The position numbers and the translations under genes were made by a program. The notes under the pieces were generated by a model that searched no databases, had not been told where the DNA came from, and saw nothing but the letters and a program-made list of their open reading frames with translations. From Paenibacillus lupini (GTDB lineage Bacteria; Bacillota; Bacilli; Paenibacillales; Paenibacillaceae), in NCBI RefSeq assembly GCF_011761355.1, contig NZ_JAASRW010000001.1, forward strand, positions 310,001 to 374,000: a stretch of DNA of 64,000 nt, read 5' to 3'. Position 1 is the first letter of the stretch, and each line of letters starts with the position of its first letter. Shown piece by piece: positions 1-8,660 of the stretch.

Positions 1-52
1 CAGCTGTCAAAAAGCGCATAAGAATAAGGCTTTTTAGCTTGGCTAGATATAC

Positions 53-99
53 AAACGAACGGCAGGGTGTTAGACCTGCCGCTCGTTTTGCTGTTCACC
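53..99 (+). terminator. Rho-independent terminator of an upstream gene
   Basis: A GGCAGG/CCTGCC stem extended by AACGA/TCGTT arms is followed by TTTTG. It probably ends transcription of a gene lying to the left of the window. Positions 100-226 hold no coding sequence, only the leader of the next gene. Confidence 0.7.
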
Positions 100-140
100 A
101 AATCATCACCAGTTACCTTCTTTATTTGTGTAAAAAAGGT

Positions 141-180
141 TATAATGGATTTGATCGATAGGTAAAGAGAATGATTCTCA
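141..180 (+). promoter_or_regulatory. -10 box and Fur-like palindrome upstream of the dehydrogenase-ackA operon
   Basis: A perfect -10 hexamer TATAAT lies at 141-146; no good -35 is visible. About 20 bases downstream, at 166-180, AGAGAATGATTCTCA forms a 7-1-7 inverted repeat resembling the Fur/PerR/Zur consensus (TGATAATNATTATCA), with differences at three positions. A repressor bound there would block the start of transcription. The regulator family is inferred from spacing and shape only. Confidence 0.4.
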
Positions 181-226
181 ATGCCGCAAAAAAGAGAATA
201 GTTACAAGGAGAGAAACAAAAGAATT

Positions 227-1099
227 ATGGTTATTAAAAAGATTGGTGTCATCGGCGCCGGAACAATGGGTCAAGGAATTGCAGAAATGCTTGCTTCTAA
301 AGGGCTGGATGTGTATTTAATCGAAAGCTCTGAGGAACGCTTAACATACGGTATGCAAATGATTGAGCTCAACTTAGAGAAGCAAATTGAGAAATGGGCT
401 CTAACGCAAGCTGAGAAAAAACTGATCCTGAATCGCATTCATCCTTGCCAGACATATAACGAACTGGCAGACTGCGAACTGGTCATTGAATCCATAACAG
501 AAGATCTGGAAAGCAAGAAGCTCGTGTTTAAACAGCTGGATGAGATTTGTGATGAGTCAGTAATTATTGCAAGCAATACCTCCACGTTAAGCTTAACGGA
601 GCTGGCAAGTGTAACCAGCCATCCGGAGCGTGTCATTGGCCTCCACTTTATTTATCCCGTATCCAAGATCGACCTGGTCGAGATTGTGCGTGGTTTGAAA
701 ACCTCCGATGCAACATTTGATTCGATGAAAGAATTCGTTGATGAAGTCATCCAGAAAAAAGGGATCATGGTGTTCGAGTCTCCAGGCTTTGTGACGACTC
801 GTCTTATTTGTTTGTTCATTAATGAGGCCCTTCATGTACTTGAAGAAGGCGTTGCATCAGCTGAAGATATCGATAATGCAATGCGAATCGGTTATTCTTT
901 CCAAAATGGCCCGTTCGAGATGGCTGACCGATTTGGACTTGATTCCATCCTTGCTGCACTAGAGCGTATGTTCCGGGAATACGGGGAGCTGAAATACCGT
1001 CCGTCCATTGTATTGAAGAAAATGGTACGCGCTGGGCATCTTGGTGTGAAGTCTGGCGTAGGATTTTTCAAATATGACAAGGATGGGGACCGTATCTAA
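227..1099 (+). CDS. 3-hydroxyacyl-CoA (3-hydroxybutyryl-CoA) dehydrogenase
   Basis: This 290-residue cytosolic enzyme interconverts L-3-hydroxyacyl-CoA and 3-ketoacyl-CoA using NAD(P). The N-terminal Rossmann motif GAGTMG is at residues 10-15, and the SNTSTLSL and GLHFIYP segments carry the conserved Asn and catalytic His regions. The C-terminal helical domain contains NGPFEMADRFGLD. Length matches single-domain Hbd/MmgB enzymes of about 285 residues. The start has AAGGAGAG at 206-213, a rather long spacing. The stop overlaps the acetate kinase start by one base (TAATG), so the two are translationally coupled. The exact acyl chain length used cannot be told. Confidence 0.9.
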   Translation: MVIKKIGVIGAGTMGQGIAEMLASKGLDVYLIESSEERLTYGMQMIELNLEKQIEKWALTQAEKKLILNRIHPCQTYNELADCELVIESITEDLESKKLVFKQLDEICDESVIIASNTSTLSLTELASVTSHPERVIGLHFIYPVSKIDLVEIVRGLKTSDATFDSMKEFVDEVIQKKGIMVFESPGFVTTRLICLFINEALHVLEEGVASAEDIDNAMRIGYSFQNGPFEMADRFGLDSILAALERMFREYGELKYRPSIVLKKMVRAGHLGVKSGVGFFKYDKDGDRI

Positions 1100-2307
1100 T
1101 GAAAGTACTCGTAATTAATGCAGGAAGTTCCTCGCTGAAATATCAGCTTTATAATATGGAGACGGAAGAAGTGCTTGCAAGCGGGCGTGTAGAGCGGATC
1201 GGCATGGATTCTTCGATCGTTACTCATGAGCCTCCGGGTAAACCGGATGTCACACAAGTTAGTGAGATTCTTGATCATGTCACAGCGGTTAAAAAAGTTG
1301 TCGATATGCTGATTCATCCCGAACATGGCGTTGTCAAATCAATGGAAGAGATTGATGCTGTTGGTCATCGTGTTGTCCACGGCGGCGAAGTGTTCAAGAG
1401 CTCGGCACTTGTTACCGCTGATGTAAAGCAGGAGATCCGCAAGCTGTTTGATCTTGCTCCACTTCATAACCCGGCCCATATGATGGGGATTAGCGCGGTA
1501 GAAGCAAATATGCCAAATGTGCCGCAGGTTGTTGTATTTGATACCGCCTTCCATCAATCGATGCCTAATACTTCTTACCTGTATCCAATTCCTAAAGTGC
1601 TGTATCGTCGTCATAAAGTACGTCGTTATGGCTTCCACGGGACATCGCATCAATATGTAAGCCAGCAGGCTGCTGACTTCCTTGGCAAGCCGCTTGAATC
1701 GCTGAAGATGATCTCTTGTCATATCGGTAATGGCGCGAGTTGTACGGCGATTCTGGATGGCAAGTCTTTTGATACAAGTATGGGTATGACACCACTTGAA
1801 GGTTTGATGATGGGTACACGCAGCGGTGATCTTGATCCGGCTATCGTTCCATATGTCATGAACAAAGAGGATTTAACCTTAAACGAAGTAAATTCCATGC
1901 TTAATAAACATAGCGGCATGCTTGCGATCTCTGGGATCAGCAGCGACATGCGTGAGATTGTAGAAGCAATGGGTGAAGGTGATACAAATGCCAAGCTGGC
2001 ATTTGATATGTATACGTATCGCGTACGGAAATACATTGGTGCCTATGCTGCGGCGATGAACGGTGTAGACATTATTTTGTTCACAGCAGGCGTTGGCGAG
2101 AACTCGAATGTTCTGCGTAAAGCGGTATGTGAAGGCATCTCGTTCCTAGGTGTTGAGCTGGACGAAGAGCGTAATAATGTACGCAGCAAAGAAGTCCGTC
2201 AAATCTCGACGGATACATCACGTGTGAAAGTTCTTGTTGTTCCAACGAACGAAGAGCTGCTGATTGCCCGTGATACGTATACGATTGTTAAAGGCGATTC
2301 GAAATAA
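1099..2307 (+). CDS. ackA: Acetate kinase
   Basis: It phosphorylates acetate with ATP, or makes ATP from acetyl phosphate, in the phosphotransacetylase-acetate kinase overflow pathway. The 402 residues are full length for AckA. Visible family motifs are INAGSSSLKYQL near the N terminus, GHRVVHGGE, FDTAFHQSMP, RYGFHGTSH, HIGNGAS and FTAGVGENS. Butyrate kinase is less likely because the AckA-specific RYGFHGTSH and MGTRSGDLDP segments are present. It is coupled to the preceding hydroxyacyl-CoA dehydrogenase; no phosphotransacetylase gene is next to it. No clear terminator separates it from the DnaD-like gene 37 bases downstream. Confidence 0.96.
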   Translation: MKVLVINAGSSSLKYQLYNMETEEVLASGRVERIGMDSSIVTHEPPGKPDVTQVSEILDHVTAVKKVVDMLIHPEHGVVKSMEEIDAVGHRVVHGGEVFKSSALVTADVKQEIRKLFDLAPLHNPAHMMGISAVEANMPNVPQVVVFDTAFHQSMPNTSYLYPIPKVLYRRHKVRRYGFHGTSHQYVSQQAADFLGKPLESLKMISCHIGNGASCTAILDGKSFDTSMGMTPLEGLMMGTRSGDLDPAIVPYVMNKEDLTLNEVNSMLNKHSGMLAISGISSDMREIVEAMGEGDTNAKLAFDMYTYRVRKYIGAYAAAMNGVDIILFTAGVGENSNVLRKAVCEGISFLGVELDEERNNVRSKEVRQISTDTSRVKVLVVPTNEELLIARDTYTIVKGDSK

Positions 2308-2344
2308 TCGAATAGAGTAGTAAGCTTCGGAGGGATCGGTAATT

Positions 2345-3025
2345 ATGAGCAACGAAGACATGTGGAAAGCCTATTCGCGCGGCATGGCGGCCGTAATGAA
2401 TGAGGGCGGAGTGCATGTGTCCGCACTGCTGCTCCGCTCATACCGCCACTTGAATCTTTCTGAGGCTGAAGTGATGCTGCTCTTACAGCTGATGCTGTTC
2501 CGTGAATCGGAAGGCATTGAGTTCCCAACGATGGAGCAGCTCGCAGAACGGACAGGCTCTACAGAACGAGTTGTTGAAACAACCATTGGTCGGCTGATGA
2601 AGGAAGGCTTCCTTACGATTGATGAGCAAATTGATTCCATGTCGGGCATCCAGTCGGAGACGTATAACTGGAGCGGATGGATGCTGAAGGCTGCAGAATG
2701 GGCAGCAGAAGAGAAGCGGGAGTCGAGGAAGGCAGAGCGCCGAACGGTGAAGCGGGCGCCTGATCCTAGTAATATATTCTCCGTCTTCGAGCAGGAATTT
2801 GGCCGGCTGTTATCACCGATGGAATGTGAGACGATTACAGGATGGGTGGATCAGGACCGGTATCAGGATGAGTTGATCCGTTTCGCCTTGAAGGAAGCCG
2901 TCTTTGCCGGCAAGCTTAACTTCCGGTACATCGACCGTATTTTAATTGAGTGGAGCCGCAATCGGGTGACGAATGTGGATGAAGCTCGCGCACATTCTCA
3001 GAAATTCCGTGGACCACGCGGGTAG
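2345..3025 (+). CDS. dnaD: DnaD-family replication initiation protein
   Basis: The protein (226 residues) has the DnaD layout: an N-terminal winged-helix domain (about 1-115, with SEAEVMLLLQLMLF and a helix-turn-helix around MEQLAERTGSTERVVETTI), a charged linker, and a C-terminal DnaB2-type domain ending in FRYIDRILIEWSRNRV. DnaD helps load the replicative helicase with DnaB and DnaI. The linker has many Lys/Arg. GGAGGG lies upstream of the ATG. In Bacillus subtilis dnaD sits directly before nth; here nth is at 29.8 kb. A second DnaD-like protein (DnaB or a prophage DnaD) cannot be fully excluded, but length and layout favour DnaD. Confidence 0.85.
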   Translation: MSNEDMWKAYSRGMAAVMNEGGVHVSALLLRSYRHLNLSEAEVMLLLQLMLFRESEGIEFPTMEQLAERTGSTERVVETTIGRLMKEGFLTIDEQIDSMSGIQSETYNWSGWMLKAAEWAAEEKRESRKAERRTVKRAPDPSNIFSVFEQEFGRLLSPMECETITGWVDQDRYQDELIRFALKEAVFAGKLNFRYIDRILIEWSRNRVTNVDEARAHSQKFRGPRG

Positions 3026-3050
3026 CCATTATAACGTTTATAACAAGTAA

Positions 3051-3091
3051 AAGCCTTGTATTCTCTTTTGGAGAGTACAAGGCTTTTTTTT
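3051..3091. terminator. Bidirectional intrinsic terminator between dnaD and the convergent membrane gene
   Basis: AAGCCTTGTA and TACAAGGCTT arms, plus an inner TCTC/GAGA, enclose a short loop followed by eight T on the plus strand. Four T follow on the minus strand, so it may serve both convergent genes. Confidence 0.85.
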
Positions 3092-3102
3092 CGTTCCTGT
3101 GC

Positions 3103-3840
3103 TTATCCGGCTTGACCTAAGAAATAGAAAACGGCACCTAAGACGACCGTCAATATAAGTGATTGCAGGACATGGCGAGGTGATGGTCGTGGACCATCTC
3201 GCAATACCTTTACTCCAAGCGGCACAAGCGCTATACAAAGACCTGCAGCTCCAATGATGGAGAACATGGTTGTACCTTTCAGGACTCCTAGGGGAAGTGC
3301 TGACATAAGTGCTAAAGCAATAGATCGGAGTAATCCAAGCGTCTTGGATCTATAAGCGCCGATGGCAAGTACAATCCATCCGAACAGAATTGCTGGGTTA
3401 AGAAAACTGAAGATATGATAGGCGCCATAAGTTTCGGCTACAGACTTGGTCGCAGACTCGAGACCTTCAATACGAACCAATTGATAGGCTAAGTGATCGA
3501 CCCCCGCATGGAATATCCGGGCAATCAGACCAAATATAACGAGTAAGCCTCCCCATTTGGCTAAGCCTGGTTTTGTCTGTTGAATCATCCTTACAACGGT
3601 TAATATGGCAGGCCACAGGAGCAGAATGCCAGCGTTAAACGCACTGAATGACCAAAACATTAATCTCGGATGCTCTTCAAAAGCCTTCAACTGATCGGGA
3701 AAGAAGAAATGGAATCGGCTTCGTAACAGTACCCCGACTAGAAAGAGAATTGGTCCTGCCATTAATGTGATACCGCCAATATATCGGCCAGGGAACCAGC
3801 TAGTGTTTGCTGCATTGGCATTGTTCGGAGACGGATGCAT
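3103..3840 (-). CDS. Multi-pass membrane protein of unknown function
   Basis: This 245-residue protein has about seven hydrophobic segments (for example GGITLMAGPILFLVGVLL near residue 22, LLLWPAILTVV, LLVIFGLIARIF, ILFGWIVLAIGAY, MFSIIGAAGLCIALVPLGV and SLILTVVLGAVFYFLG at the C terminus). I do not recognise a family. GGAGT lies before the ATG. Its start is 26 bases after the AraC-family gene stop on the same strand, so the two are likely co-transcribed; the regulator may control its own partner membrane protein. No transporter or enzyme motif is seen. Confidence 0.75.
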   Translation of the reverse strand: MHPSPNNANAANTSWFPGRYIGGITLMAGPILFLVGVLLRSRFHFFFPDQLKAFEEHPRLMFWSFSAFNAGILLLWPAILTVVRMIQQTKPGLAKWGGLLVIFGLIARIFHAGVDHLAYQLVRIEGLESATKSVAETYGAYHIFSFLNPAILFGWIVLAIGAYRSKTLGLLRSIALALMSALPLGVLKGTTMFSIIGAAGLCIALVPLGVKVLRDGPRPSPRHVLQSLILTVVLGAVFYFLGQAG

Positions 3841-3866
3841 CTTCTTATAACTCCTTTGTGGGCTGA

Positions 3867-4733
3867 TTATGGTGAGAATTGCTTGCGATATCGCAGCGGC
3901 GAAATGCCCGCATAGGTTTTAAAGCAGTTCGAAAAATAAGGCTGGTGACGAAAGCCGGTTTTGTCTGCAATGTCAGCAATTGACCATTCTGTCTTGATCA
4001 AGAGCAGCTTGGCCTGCTCTAACCGGTATCGATGCAAATACTCCATTGGAGAGCAGTGATAGATTTCTTTCATACATCTGACGATATAGTTGGGATGAAA
4101 ATGTAGAGCTTCCGCCAGCACCACATTGGTTAGATCGGATTGGTAATGCTGACGGATATAAGCCTCGGTTTTATTGGCAAGCTTCATGGCTGGTGAATCC
4201 GCATTAGAACGATCTTGTCTTTCCTCTAATAACCCAATCAGCTCGATAAATAATTGCTGCTCCAGCCAATAGACACCTCTTTGATGCTCATTGGAATAGG
4301 CTAATAGCTGGTTGAGATGCCGTTCTGCTAAAGCAAATTCTGGTGGTGCGGCATACTGGGGAAGATGAATGAGATATGGATTTTCCCAAGATTGACGAAT
4401 GGGCAGCGGCATACTGGCTGGATCTGATTCATGCTGGGTCCATTCTCCCTTGAAGTCGAAGTGAATCCAATAAAAGTTGGTGTCACTATCACAAGGCTTG
4501 ACGGAATAGTGATACTTGTTAGGCAATAAGAGCAGTGTTTCTCCTGCCTTAACCTCCCACTGCTTGTTTTCTTCGCCGATGTACAAGGTTCCTTTGACCA
4601 CCCACAACAGATCAAACATGCCTAGATTCCTACGATCAGGATGCTGGTCGCCAGGCTTGTACTCCGATAGTCCAGTTGTAATGTAATAAGGGATAGGAGG
4701 CAGTTGTAAGGAAATATAGGAGGTATCAATCAT
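3867..4733 (-). CDS. AraC-family transcriptional regulator
   Basis: The first ~150 residues form a cupin-like sensor domain (GDQHPDRRNLGMFDLLWVV, then GETLLLLPNKYHY), and the last ~100 form the double helix-turn-helix (NVVLAEALHFHPNYIVRCMK and IADIADKTGFRHQPYFSNCF, ending AGISPLRYRKQ). I place the start at the ATG at 4733, 11 bases after GGAGGAG; a GTG at 4745 touches the same Shine-Dalgarno and is too close. It is divergent from the GH127 gene and likely controls it in response to a sugar. The inducer is unknown. Confidence 0.9.
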   Translation of the reverse strand: MIDTSYISLQLPPIPYYITTGLSEYKPGDQHPDRRNLGMFDLLWVVKGTLYIGEENKQWEVKAGETLLLLPNKYHYSVKPCDSDTNFYWIHFDFKGEWTQHESDPASMPLPIRQSWENPYLIHLPQYAAPPEFALAERHLNQLLAYSNEHQRGVYWLEQQLFIELIGLLEERQDRSNADSPAMKLANKTEAYIRQHYQSDLTNVVLAEALHFHPNYIVRCMKEIYHCSPMEYLHRYRLEQAKLLLIKTEWSIADIADKTGFRHQPYFSNCFKTYAGISPLRYRKQFSP

Positions 4734-4761
4734 ATGGGAAGCCACTCCTCCGGCAGTGTGA

Positions 4762-4777
4762 TATTTTATATAAAATA
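4762..4777. promoter_or_regulatory. Perfect 16-bp AT palindrome between AraC and GH127 genes
   Basis: TATTTTATATAAAATA is a perfect palindrome in the 137-base divergent intergenic region. It could be an operator or simply overlapping -10 elements for both directions. AraC sites are usually direct repeats, so assignment to this AraC protein is uncertain. Confidence 0.35.
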
Positions 4778-4870
4778 GGGTCGTTTTATAGGTAGTTTCC
4801 TTATCCTTTCAAGAATAAACTAGAAATCAGTATGAATCAAATTTTTAATATTCGATCAGGAGGAACATTC

Positions 4871-6844
4871 ATGGCAAAGCAAATAAACGGACAGCTGGGA
4901 AGCAGTGAGGTACATATTAAGGATGCATTTTGGAACCGCTTTACCGAATTGGTACGTGAGACGGTTATTCCCTATCAATGGGATGCACTGAATGACCGAA
5001 TTGCGGATGCAGAGCCAAGTTATGCGATTCGTAATTTCCGCGTAGCGGCAGGGCTTGAAGAGCAGCCTTATGGCGGCATGGTGTTCCAGGACAGTGATGT
5101 TGCGAAATGGCTGGAGGCCGTTGGTTATTCTCTAGCGAGTCATCCTGATGCAGAACTGGAGCGTACGGCGGACGAAGTTATCGATCTCATTGCGATGGCG
5201 CAACATGAGAATGGGTATTTAAATACGTATTTTACAATTAAAGACCCGGGCAAACAGTGGACAAATCTCTATGAAGCACATGAACTGTACTGTGCAGGGC
5301 ATATGATCGAGGCTGCAGTTGCCTATTATGACGCAACGGGCAAACGCAAGCTGCTTGATGTGATGTGTAAGTTTGCCGATTATATTGATTCGTTATTTGG
5401 TATAGAGCCCGGCAAAATGAGAGGGTATGACGGCCATCAGGAGATTGAGCTGGCTTTAGTGAAGCTTTATCAGACGACAGGAGAAGACCGTTACCTCAAG
5501 CTTGCTCAATTCTTTATTGATGAGCGTGGGGCGGAACCGAATTTCCTGATTGAAGATATTAAACAGCGTGATGGGCTCAGTCTATGGACAGGAAGAAATA
5601 TGCCTATTCCGAAGGTAGAGCAATTAGCTTATAACCAGGCGCATAAGCCGGTACGTGAGCAGGATGTGGCGGTAGGCCATTCCGTCCGAGCAGTCTATAT
5701 GTACACGGCAATGGCTGATCTGGCAAGACTAACAGGTGACATGCAGCTTCTTGAGGCATGCCAGCGTTTGTGGAATAACATGACCAGAAAGCAGATGTAT
5801 ATTACAGGAGGGATTGGTTCCACTCATCACGGCGAAGCCTTTTCCTTCGATTACGATCTGCCTAATGATACGGTGTATGCAGAGACTTGTGCATCCATCG
5901 GCCTTATCTTCTTCGCCCAGCGGATGTTGAAGCTGGAAGCAAAGAGCGAGTACGCAGATATCATGGAGCGGGCGTTATTTAACAATGTAGTAGGCAGTAT
6001 GTCGCAGGATGGCAAGCATTATTTCTATGTTAATCCACTTGAAGTATGGCCGAAGGCTTCCGAGAAAAATCCGGGTCGTCATCATGTGAAAGCTGAGCGC
6101 CAGAAATGGTTCGGCTGCTCTTGCTGCCCTCCGAATGTGGCACGTCTGCTTAGTTCATTAAACGATTACATTTATACCGTAACTGCCGCAACAAATACGA
6201 TCTATACGCATCTGTTTATTGGGAGCATAGCTCAGTTTGAGCTTGATGCCGGCTCTGTAACCTTGAAGCAAGAGTCAGAGCTGCCTTGGAAAGGGAATGT
6301 CCGTTTCGAGTTTACGGAAGTCCCGGGTGCAACAGTAACGCTAGCCCTTCGTATTCCTTCCTGGTGCAGGGAGAAAGCAGTGCTCCGTATTAACGGCGAA
6401 ACAGCGGATTACAAAACTGAGAATGGATACGCTCTTGTTAATCGGAATTGGCAGCAAGGAGATGTTGTAGAATGGGAGCCAGCTATGGAAGCGCAGCTGA
6501 CAGCTGCTCATCCGGAGATTCGGGCAAATGCAGGTAAGGTTGCCATTGAACGTGGACCACTTGTCTACTGTCTGGAGGAAATCGACAACGCTAGTCCTCT
6601 TGCAGCCGTTTCCCTTGTGACCTCCTCCGCTCTGGCAGTAAACTTCGATTCACAGCTGCTTGGTGGAGCGATAGTCATTGAAGCGGAAGGCCGCTTGGAT
6701 GAACAAGGGTCCTGGCAGGAAGAAACGCCATATCGTCCTTATGGGCTGCAACAGGCATCGCTGCCGGTTAAATTGAAAGCTGTGCCTTACTATTTGTGGG
6801 GCAATCGTCAACGTGGCGAAATGACCGTTTGGATTCGAGCGTAG
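4871..6844 (+). CDS. Glycoside hydrolase family 127 (beta-L-arabinofuranosidase-like)
   Basis: GH127 enzymes remove beta-L-arabinofuranose from plant glycans and hydroxyproline-linked oligosaccharides using a zinc-bound cysteine nucleophile. The 657 residues from the ATG at 4871 match the length of the Bifidobacterium enzyme HypBA1. Glu338 and Cys340 (in YAETCASIG) fall at the numbers I recall for HypBA1 zinc ligands, and the FGCSCCPPNVARLL segment supplies Cys418 and Cys419. No signal peptide is seen, so it acts in the cytoplasm on imported oligosaccharides. AGGAGG at 4858-4863 decides the start; an ATG 39 bases upstream lacks a ribosome site. GH146-like specificity is an alternative. No sugar transporter is adjacent. 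Confidence 0.92.
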   Translation: MAKQINGQLGSSEVHIKDAFWNRFTELVRETVIPYQWDALNDRIADAEPSYAIRNFRVAAGLEEQPYGGMVFQDSDVAKWLEAVGYSLASHPDAELERTADEVIDLIAMAQHENGYLNTYFTIKDPGKQWTNLYEAHELYCAGHMIEAAVAYYDATGKRKLLDVMCKFADYIDSLFGIEPGKMRGYDGHQEIELALVKLYQTTGEDRYLKLAQFFIDERGAEPNFLIEDIKQRDGLSLWTGRNMPIPKVEQLAYNQAHKPVREQDVAVGHSVRAVYMYTAMADLARLTGDMQLLEACQRLWNNMTRKQMYITGGIGSTHHGEAFSFDYDLPNDTVYAETCASIGLIFFAQRMLKLEAKSEYADIMERALFNNVVGSMSQDGKHYFYVNPLEVWPKASEKNPGRHHVKAERQKWFGCSCCPPNVARLLSSLNDYIYTVTAATNTIYTHLFIGSIAQFELDAGSVTLKQESELPWKGNVRFEFTEVPGATVTLALRIPSWCREKAVLRINGETADYKTENGYALVNRNWQQGDVVEWEPAMEAQLTAAHPEIRANAGKVAIERGPLVYCLEEIDNASPLAAVSLVTSSALAVNFDSQLLGGAIVIEAEGRLDEQGSWQEETPYRPYGLQQASLPVKLKAVPYYLWGNRQRGEMTVWIRA

Positions 6845-7157
6845 AGTTAAGGTGGAATAGTCCGTTTCACGAAATACCAGACTTTGTTGGCAGCATGGCT
6901 TTTGAAATCTGCATGATGGTGGGATTCAATTGTTCATGCCTCTATATTTGAACAAACATAACTAACAATTTGATGAATAGGTACAGGGTTCGAGCGTATG
7001 AATGCGTCAATCTCTGCTTTGCTTGGAATGCTGTGCCTTTGATGCTCTTTAATGGATTCACAAGAAATGAGAATAAGGCGCATATTTTGGGAAGAAATTT
7101 AGTCCATTCTCCAATAGACTTGAATCAAGATATAAATATACTATTGGAGGTACTTAG
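6845..7157 (+). other. Intergenic region between GH127 and ADP-ribosylglycohydrolase genes
   Basis: About 310 bases without a convincing gene. An open frame of 69 codons begins at 6970, but its start lacks a ribosome binding site and it runs into the next gene in another frame. No clear terminator follows the GH127 gene, so read-through into the next gene is possible. AT-rich sequence at 7120-7144 may hold a promoter. Confidence 0.4.
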
Positions 7158-8555
7158 ATGGCTGGATGGGCTGGGCTAAAGGATCTATTGATCGCGGAAG
7201 TGAAGCAGCGCAGTGACGAGGCATGTTTGGTAGATGGATTTCTGGAGCGAATTGAGGTATCCAGTGAAAGCCAAACGGAGCTAATGAAGATTTATGAAGA
7301 ATTGTGTGCTTTGGAGCCAAAGCATCCTAATCATGATGAACCTGATGAATTGGAGGAAATCCGGCGGCTTCGCCCAAACGGACCTCGTCATTTGGACAAA
7401 GAACTTAGCCATGACGAATGGTCAGACAAATTCTATGGCGCATGGCTCGGGAGAGCAATTGGCTGTGCGTTAGGCAAACCGCTCGAGTGGCCCAATTTTA
7501 TGGCTGGCTCGCATGGGAGAGCAGGCTGGGAGAACGTGCACTTATGGTTCAAAGGAGCAGATGCTTGGCCGATTAACGGTTATACCCCGGGCCATTCCTC
7601 AGCTAAGGATGAATTTGGGATCGAGCTTGCTTTCTGGGGTTCTGCGAGCACAAGAGAACGTATTTCCTATATGGAAACAGATGATGATATTCGTTACACC
7701 GTGCTTGGTTTAATGATGCTTGAAAGAAAAGGTCTCGATTGGGAATCCTGGGACATAGGTAAGCTCTGGCACGAGGTCTTGTCCTATAACCAGGTTTGTA
7801 CGGCTGAAACGCAGTCCTATCTGAATTTCGCTCATGTCACGTATCATTATGGGGAACAAGGCCGGCCGGCGGATTGGAAGCAGAAGAAAGAATGGGTACG
7901 TACTTATTTGAATCCATACCGTGAGTTTATCGGTGCACAAATTCGTGCAGACGGCTTCGCCTATGGAGCAGCTGGTCAGCCTGAACTGGCAGCAGATTTC
8001 GCTTGGCGGGATGCCTCCTTCTCTCATGTTCGTAACGGCATTTATGGTGAAATGTTCGTGGCTGCCATGATTGCGGCCGCATTTGTGGAATCAGATGCGG
8101 AAAGAATTATAGAAATTGGGCTAAGTGAAATCCCTGCAAATTGCCGTTTGGCACAAGATATTCATAAAGCAGTAGAAATCGCTCGGAGTACAGAGGATCA
8201 GCTCGCATTAGTTAAGAAGATTTGGGATGCCTTCAATCACTACGATCCCGTGCATACGAATAATAATGCAGCTCTGGTAGCAGCATCTCTGATATTTGCG
8301 AAAGGTGATTTTAATAAGGCGATTTCTACATCGGTTCTAGGTGGATGGGATACAGATTGTAATGGGGCCACAGTAGGTTCAATTATGGGCGCCTCACTTG
8401 GTGCTAAGCACTTGCCAAGCCATTGGGTAGAACCTCTCCATGATACCTTGTATTCGGCGGTTATTGGCTTCCACCCGATTACCATTTCAGAGTGCGCCAG
8501 AAGAAGTCACGAAGTCTATTTGAAATTGAAGGAGCAGCAGAAAGCAGGTCATTAA
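7158..8555 (+). CDS. ADP-ribosylglycohydrolase-fold protein
   Basis: The DraG/ARH fold (all-alpha, binuclear metal) occupies about residues 90-455. It opens with YGAWLGRAIGCALGKPLEW. Metal-ligand motifs are METDDDIRYTVLG and, near the C terminus, LGGWDTDCNGATVGSIMGA. Known members cleave ADP-ribose from proteins or hydrolyse ADP-ribosyl compounds, but many family members in sugar-use loci have no shown substrate. A 90-residue N-terminal region with no recognised domain precedes the fold. GGAGG at 7146-7150 supports the ATG. It follows GH127 on the same strand and precedes another AraC gene, so a glycan-related substrate is a reasonable inference. No mono-ADP-ribosyltransferase is nearby. Confidence 0.85.
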   Translation: MAGWAGLKDLLIAEVKQRSDEACLVDGFLERIEVSSESQTELMKIYEELCALEPKHPNHDEPDELEEIRRLRPNGPRHLDKELSHDEWSDKFYGAWLGRAIGCALGKPLEWPNFMAGSHGRAGWENVHLWFKGADAWPINGYTPGHSSAKDEFGIELAFWGSASTRERISYMETDDDIRYTVLGLMMLERKGLDWESWDIGKLWHEVLSYNQVCTAETQSYLNFAHVTYHYGEQGRPADWKQKKEWVRTYLNPYREFIGAQIRADGFAYGAAGQPELAADFAWRDASFSHVRNGIYGEMFVAAMIAAAFVESDAERIIEIGLSEIPANCRLAQDIHKAVEIARSTEDQLALVKKIWDAFNHYDPVHTNNNAALVAASLIFAKGDFNKAISTSVLGGWDTDCNGATVGSIMGASLGAKHLPSHWVEPLHDTLYSAVIGFHPITISECARRSHEVYLKLKEQQKAGH

Positions 8556-8569
8556 TGCGATAAGATTGA

Positions 8570-8610
8570 CGTCCGAGTGAGGGAGCATGATTCCTCATTC
8601 GGGCGTTTTT
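8570..8610 (+). terminator. Intrinsic terminator after the ADP-ribosylglycohydrolase gene
   Basis: CGTCCGAGTGAGG and CCTCATTCGGGCG pair with two G-U wobbles and are followed by five T. An open frame for the next gene extends back into this hairpin, which argues that the true start lies downstream. Confidence 0.85.
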
Positions 8611-8660
8611 CAGTTACAATGAGTAGAAAAGCTGATTCTTATCTTAGGAAGGTACGGCAT

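Noticed and set aside
6970..7179. A 69-codon plus-strand frame between GH127 and the ADP-ribosylglycohydrolase gene
   Set aside because: No ribosome site before its start, it overlaps the next gene in another frame, and it has no recognisable motif.
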